Below, one piece after another: positions 7,889 to 10,000 of a stretch of DNA of 10,000 nucleotides (position 1 is its first letter; every line of letters begins with the position of its first letter). The DNA comes from Flavobacterium sp. (GTDB lineage Bacteria; Bacteroidota; Bacteroidia; Flavobacteriales; Flavobacteriaceae). The notes under the pieces were generated by a model that saw only the letters and a list, made by a program, of their open reading frames with translations, was not told the DNA's origin and did no database searches. The stretch covers positions 1 through 10,000 of the forward strand of contig NZ_JAIWOF010000133.1 in assembly GCF_020217025.1 (NCBI RefSeq), written 5' to 3'. A program made the translations under genes and the position numbers.

Positions 7889-8911
7889 CTAAAAAAGTCC
7901 TCCTTGAATATTGTTTTTAATTTTTCCTAAATGCTTGTAAGCTTTTTCAGTAACTTCTCTTCCACGAGGCGTTCGCATAATAAAACCTTCTTGAATTAAA
8001 AAAGGTTCGTATACTTCTTCAATGGTTTCGCCACTTTCGGAAACTGCTGTTGCCAATGTAGTTAAACCAACTGGACCTCCTTTGAATTTATCGATTATTG
8101 TGGATAGAATTTTATTATCCATTTCGTCTAATCCGTGTGCATCAACATTTAATGCTTTTAATGCAAATTTTGCGATTTCGATATCGATTTTCCCGTTACC
8201 TTTGATTTGCGCAAAATCTCGCACACGACGCAATAAAGCATTGGCAATACGAGGTGTTCCTCTACTTCTACCCGCGATTTCTATCGCAGCTTCCATCGTA
8301 ATTGGCGTCTTTAAAATGGATGAACTACGTTGGACAATTGTGGTTAATAATTCGGTATTATAGTATTGTAAACGACTTTGAATTCCGAAACGAGCGCGCA
8401 TTGGAGCAGTTAATAAACCCGAACGTGTTGTTGCTCCAACTAAAGTAAACGGATTCAAATTAATTTGAACAGTTCTGGCATTTGGACCCGATTCAATCAT
8501 AATATCAATCTTGAAATCCTCCATTGCCGAATACAAATATTCTTCAACAATTGGACTTAAACGGTGAATTTCATCAATAAATAAAACATCTCTTTCTTCA
8601 AGATTTGTCAATAATCCGGCTAAATCTCCAGGCTTATCTAAAACAGGACCTGAAGTAATTTTAATTCCTACTCCTAATTCATTTGCTAAAATATTAGCTA
8701 AAGTCGTTTTTCCTAAACCTGGAGGACCATGAAACAAAGTATGATCTAACGCTTCTTTTCGCAAATTAGCCGCTTGTACAAAAACAATTAAGTTTTCTAA
8801 AACTTGTTCTTGTCCAGAAAAATCATCGAAACTTAGTGGGCGTAATGCCTTTTCGATATCAATATCTTGCGGAGAATAGGATTCTTTATTGGGATTTAAA
8901 TTATCGTTCAT
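7889..8911 (-). CDS. ruvB: RuvB, Holliday-junction branch-migration ATPase
   Basis: The AAA+ motor of the RuvABC pathway: RuvB hexamers pump DNA through the RuvA-bound Holliday junction using ATP. 340 residues, normal length. Visible: N-terminal [13 protein letters not shown] (23-35), Walker [10 protein letters not shown] (62-70), Walker B LFIDEIH (110-116), sensor 1 GATTR (159-163), the arginine finger region MRARFG (171-176, probably R174), sensor 2 around [14 protein letters not shown] (216-229), and a C-terminal winged-helix domain (about 260-325) containing [10 protein letters not shown] and RTPRGREVT. The ATG at 8909-8911 is preceded by a candidate promoter only five bases away, implying a very short leader. 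It is separated from coxA by an intrinsic terminator, and its stop (TAG, 7889-7891) is one base from the queG TTG start, suggesting translational coupling. Its codons near the end (GGA GGA) double as the queG Shine-Dalgarno sequence. Confidence 0.97.
   Translation of the reverse strand: MNDNLNPNKESYSPQDIDIEKALRPLSFDDFSGQEQVLENLIVFVQAANLRKEALDHTLFHGPPGLGKTTLANILANELGVGIKITSGPVLDKPGDLAGLLTNLEERDVLFIDEIHRLSPIVEEYLYSAMEDFKIDIMIESGPNARTVQINLNPFTLVGATTRSGLLTAPMRARFGIQSRLQYYNTELLTTIVQRSSSILKTPITMEAAIEIAGRSRGTPRIANALLRRVRDFAQIKGNGKIDIEIAKFALKALNVDAHGLDEMDNKILSTIIDKFKGGPVGLTTLATAVSESGETIEEVYEPFLIQEGFIMRTPRGREVTEKAYKHLGKIKNNIQGGLF
7898..7905 (-). promoter_or_regulatory. Shine-Dalgarno sequence for queG, inside the ruvB 3' end
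   Basis: Minus-strand AAGGAGGA, a near-perfect complement to the 16S rRNA 3' end, lies 10 bases upstream of the queG TTG. Strong Shine-Dalgarno sequences are uncommon in Flavobacteria. Here it coincides with the Gly-Gly codons at the end of ruvB, so chance is possible, but it fits a weak start codon that needs help. Confidence 0.5.
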
Positions 8912-8916
8912 AAAAG

Positions 8917-8924
8917 CAAAGATA
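8917..8924 (-). promoter_or_regulatory. Possible -7 promoter element ahead of ruvB
   Basis: Minus-strand TATCTTTG matches TAnnTTTG exactly. A TTG lies 15 bases upstream, in the T-rich tail of the coxA terminator, which is shorter than the usual spacing of about 17-23. Only five bases separate the element from the ruvB ATG, so transcription would start at or very near the start codon. It would drive ruvB-queG. Confidence 0.45.
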
Positions 8925-8942
8925 AGTAAAGTTATAAAACAA

Positions 8943-8966
8943 AAACCTCTCCGATTGGAGAGGTTT
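8943..8966 (-). terminator. Intrinsic terminator after coxA
   Basis: A perfect 10-base-pair stem, AAACCTCTCC with GGAGAGGTTT, closes a four-base loop. On the minus strand the 3' arm continues into a T-rich tract (TTTTTGTTTT). It begins 20 bases after the coxA stop codon and before the ruvB promoter candidate, so it ends the cox transcript and insulates ruvB. The stem is symmetrical, but only the minus-strand gene order needs it. Confidence 0.85.
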
Positions 8967-8985
8967 GTATATAGTGGAAAAAATC

Positions 8986-10000
8986 TTAGTGATGTAAAAC
9001 TTCTTCTCCTTCTTTCATTGGTGTAACTTGAGTAACGAAATCTTCATCGTGACCTGGTTTACTGTAATCATAAGGCCATCTGTGTACTTCAGGAATTTCT
9101 CCAGGCCAGTTACCGTGAATATGCTCCACTGGTGTTGTCCATTCTAAAGTATTCGATTTCCATGGATTTTGAGTTGCTTTCTTACCGTAGAAAATGCTGT
9201 AGAAGAAGTTCCAGAAGAATACGATTTGGAACGCAGCTCCAACGATTGCAAACATAGTAATTAATACGTTTACGTCTGCTAACTCATCAAATAATGGGAA
9301 AGCTGTATTTGTATAGTAACGTCTTGGTAAACCAGCCATTCCAATAAAGTGCATTGGGAAGAAAACTCCGTAAGCACAAATAGCAGTAACCCAGAAGTGA
9401 ACATAACCTAAGTTTTTGTTTAACATTCTTCCGAACATTTTAGGGAACCAGTGGTAAACACCAGCAAAGAATCCGTATAATGCAGAGATACCCATTACTA
9501 AGTGGAAGTGAGCCACTACGAAATATGTATCGTGAACGTTAATATCCAAAGTTGAATCTCCAAGAATAATACCTGTTAAACCTCCAGTGATGAAAGTAGA
9601 TACTAATCCGATAGAGAATAACATAGCTGGATTTAATTGTAAGTTACCTCTCCATAATGTAGTAATATAGTTAAATGCTTTTACTGCAGATGGAATTGCA
9701 ATTAATAATGTTGTAAAAGTAAATACAGAACCTAAGAAAGGATTCATACCTGATACGAACATGTGGTGACCCCAAACAATAGTTGACAAGAATGCGATTG
9801 CTAAAATAGATGCAATCATCGCACGGTAACCAAAAATTGGTTTTCTAGAGTTTGTTGCAATAATTTCAGAAGTAATACCTAAAGCAGGTAATAATACGAT
9901 GTAAACTTCAGGGTGACCTAAGAACCAGAATAAGTGCTCGAATAATACCGGAGAACCACCTTGGTAATGTAAAACTTCACCTTGAATAAAAATATCTGAC
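8986..10000 (-). CDS. coxA: Cytochrome c oxidase subunit I, C-terminal part
   Basis: Partial: 337 C-terminal codons are in the window; the start lies beyond the right edge. Catalytic subunit of the heme-copper terminal oxidase in the inner membrane, reducing O2 to water while pumping protons. Ligands are visible in order (fragment numbering): the HPEVY motif (29-33) with the CuB His29, proton-channel Glu31 and the cross-linked Tyr33; the CuB His pair HH (78-79) in [17 protein letters not shown], whose last two histidines (164, 166) bind heme a3 and heme a; and PRRY, the heme-propionate arginine pair. The Glu in HPEVY marks an A1-type oxidase. The K-channel region reads [10 protein letters not shown], with Ser where mitochondrial enzymes have Thr. 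Helices from roughly VI to XII are present. The C-terminal tail is hydrophilic and ends KEGEEVLHH. Codons favour TTC, TAC, CAC and ATC more than in neighbouring genes, as expected for high expression. An intrinsic terminator follows. Confidence 0.97.
   Translation of the reverse strand, partial: SDIFIQGEVLHYQGGSPVLFEHLFWFLGHPEVYIVLLPALGITSEIIATNSRKPIFGYRAMIASILAIAFLSTIVWGHHMFVSGMNPFLGSVFTFTTLLIAIPSAVKAFNYITTLWRGNLQLNPAMLFSIGLVSTFITGGLTGIILGDSTLDINVHDTYFVVAHFHLVMGISALYGFFAGVYHWFPKMFGRMLNKNLGYVHFWVTAICAYGVFFPMHFIGMAGLPRRYYTNTAFPLFDELADVNVLITMFAIVGAAFQIVFFWNFFYSIFYGKKATQNPWKSNTLEWTTPVEHIHGNWPGEIPEVHRWPYDYSKPGHDEDFVTQVTPMKEGEEVLHH

Noticed and set aside
8022..8363. Plus-strand open frame of 113 codons
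   Set aside because: It is antisense to the conserved RuvB C-terminal half, with no motif or promoter of its own.
1..10000. Search for tRNA, rRNA, CRISPR, insertion sequences, phage or defence genes
   Set aside because: The window is almost fully occupied by seven recognisable genes on one strand, and the gaps (at most about 110 bases) show no such elements.

Overview
The window looks like a piece of chromosome from a Flavobacterium-like member of the Bacteroidota. The DNA is AT-rich by eye. The partial first gene encodes SprA, the giant outer-membrane channel of the type IX secretion system, which occurs only in this phylum. The possible promoter elements fit the Bacteroidota TAnnTTTG pattern rather than a sigma70 -10 box, and Shine-Dalgarno sequences are mostly absent. 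Genus level is an inference from remembered protein similarity, not from a search.

All seven genes lie on the minus strand, so transcription runs from high to low coordinates. From the right edge: the C-terminal part of coxA (cytochrome c oxidase subunit I, 8986-10000, cut by the edge), followed by a strong intrinsic terminator (8943-8966). Next come ruvB (7889-8911) and queG (6961-7887), one base apart and probably co-transcribed. Then a DUF808 membrane protein (5989-6870) with short flanking gaps. Last comes a tight group of maeB (malic enzyme, 3598-5880), ruvA (3009-3590) and sprA (1-3005, cut by the left edge), with gaps of 7 and 3 bases.

The genes serve separate functions. RuvA and RuvB together form the Holliday-junction branch-migration motor but sit in two different transcription groups here. 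QueG performs the last step of queuosine tRNA modification. MaeB links malate to pyruvate. CoxA is the catalytic subunit of the terminal oxidase. SprA exports gliding adhesins and other T9SS cargo. No gene-free stretch exceeds about 110 bases. I saw no tRNA, rRNA, CRISPR, transposon or integration site.

I did not find a new multi-gene system. The most interesting points are small and regulatory: a terminator-like hairpin inside the first codons of queG, a rare strong Shine-Dalgarno sequence ahead of queG's TTG start, and a TTG start for sprA that lies in the same frame as ruvA, one stop codon and one sense codon away.
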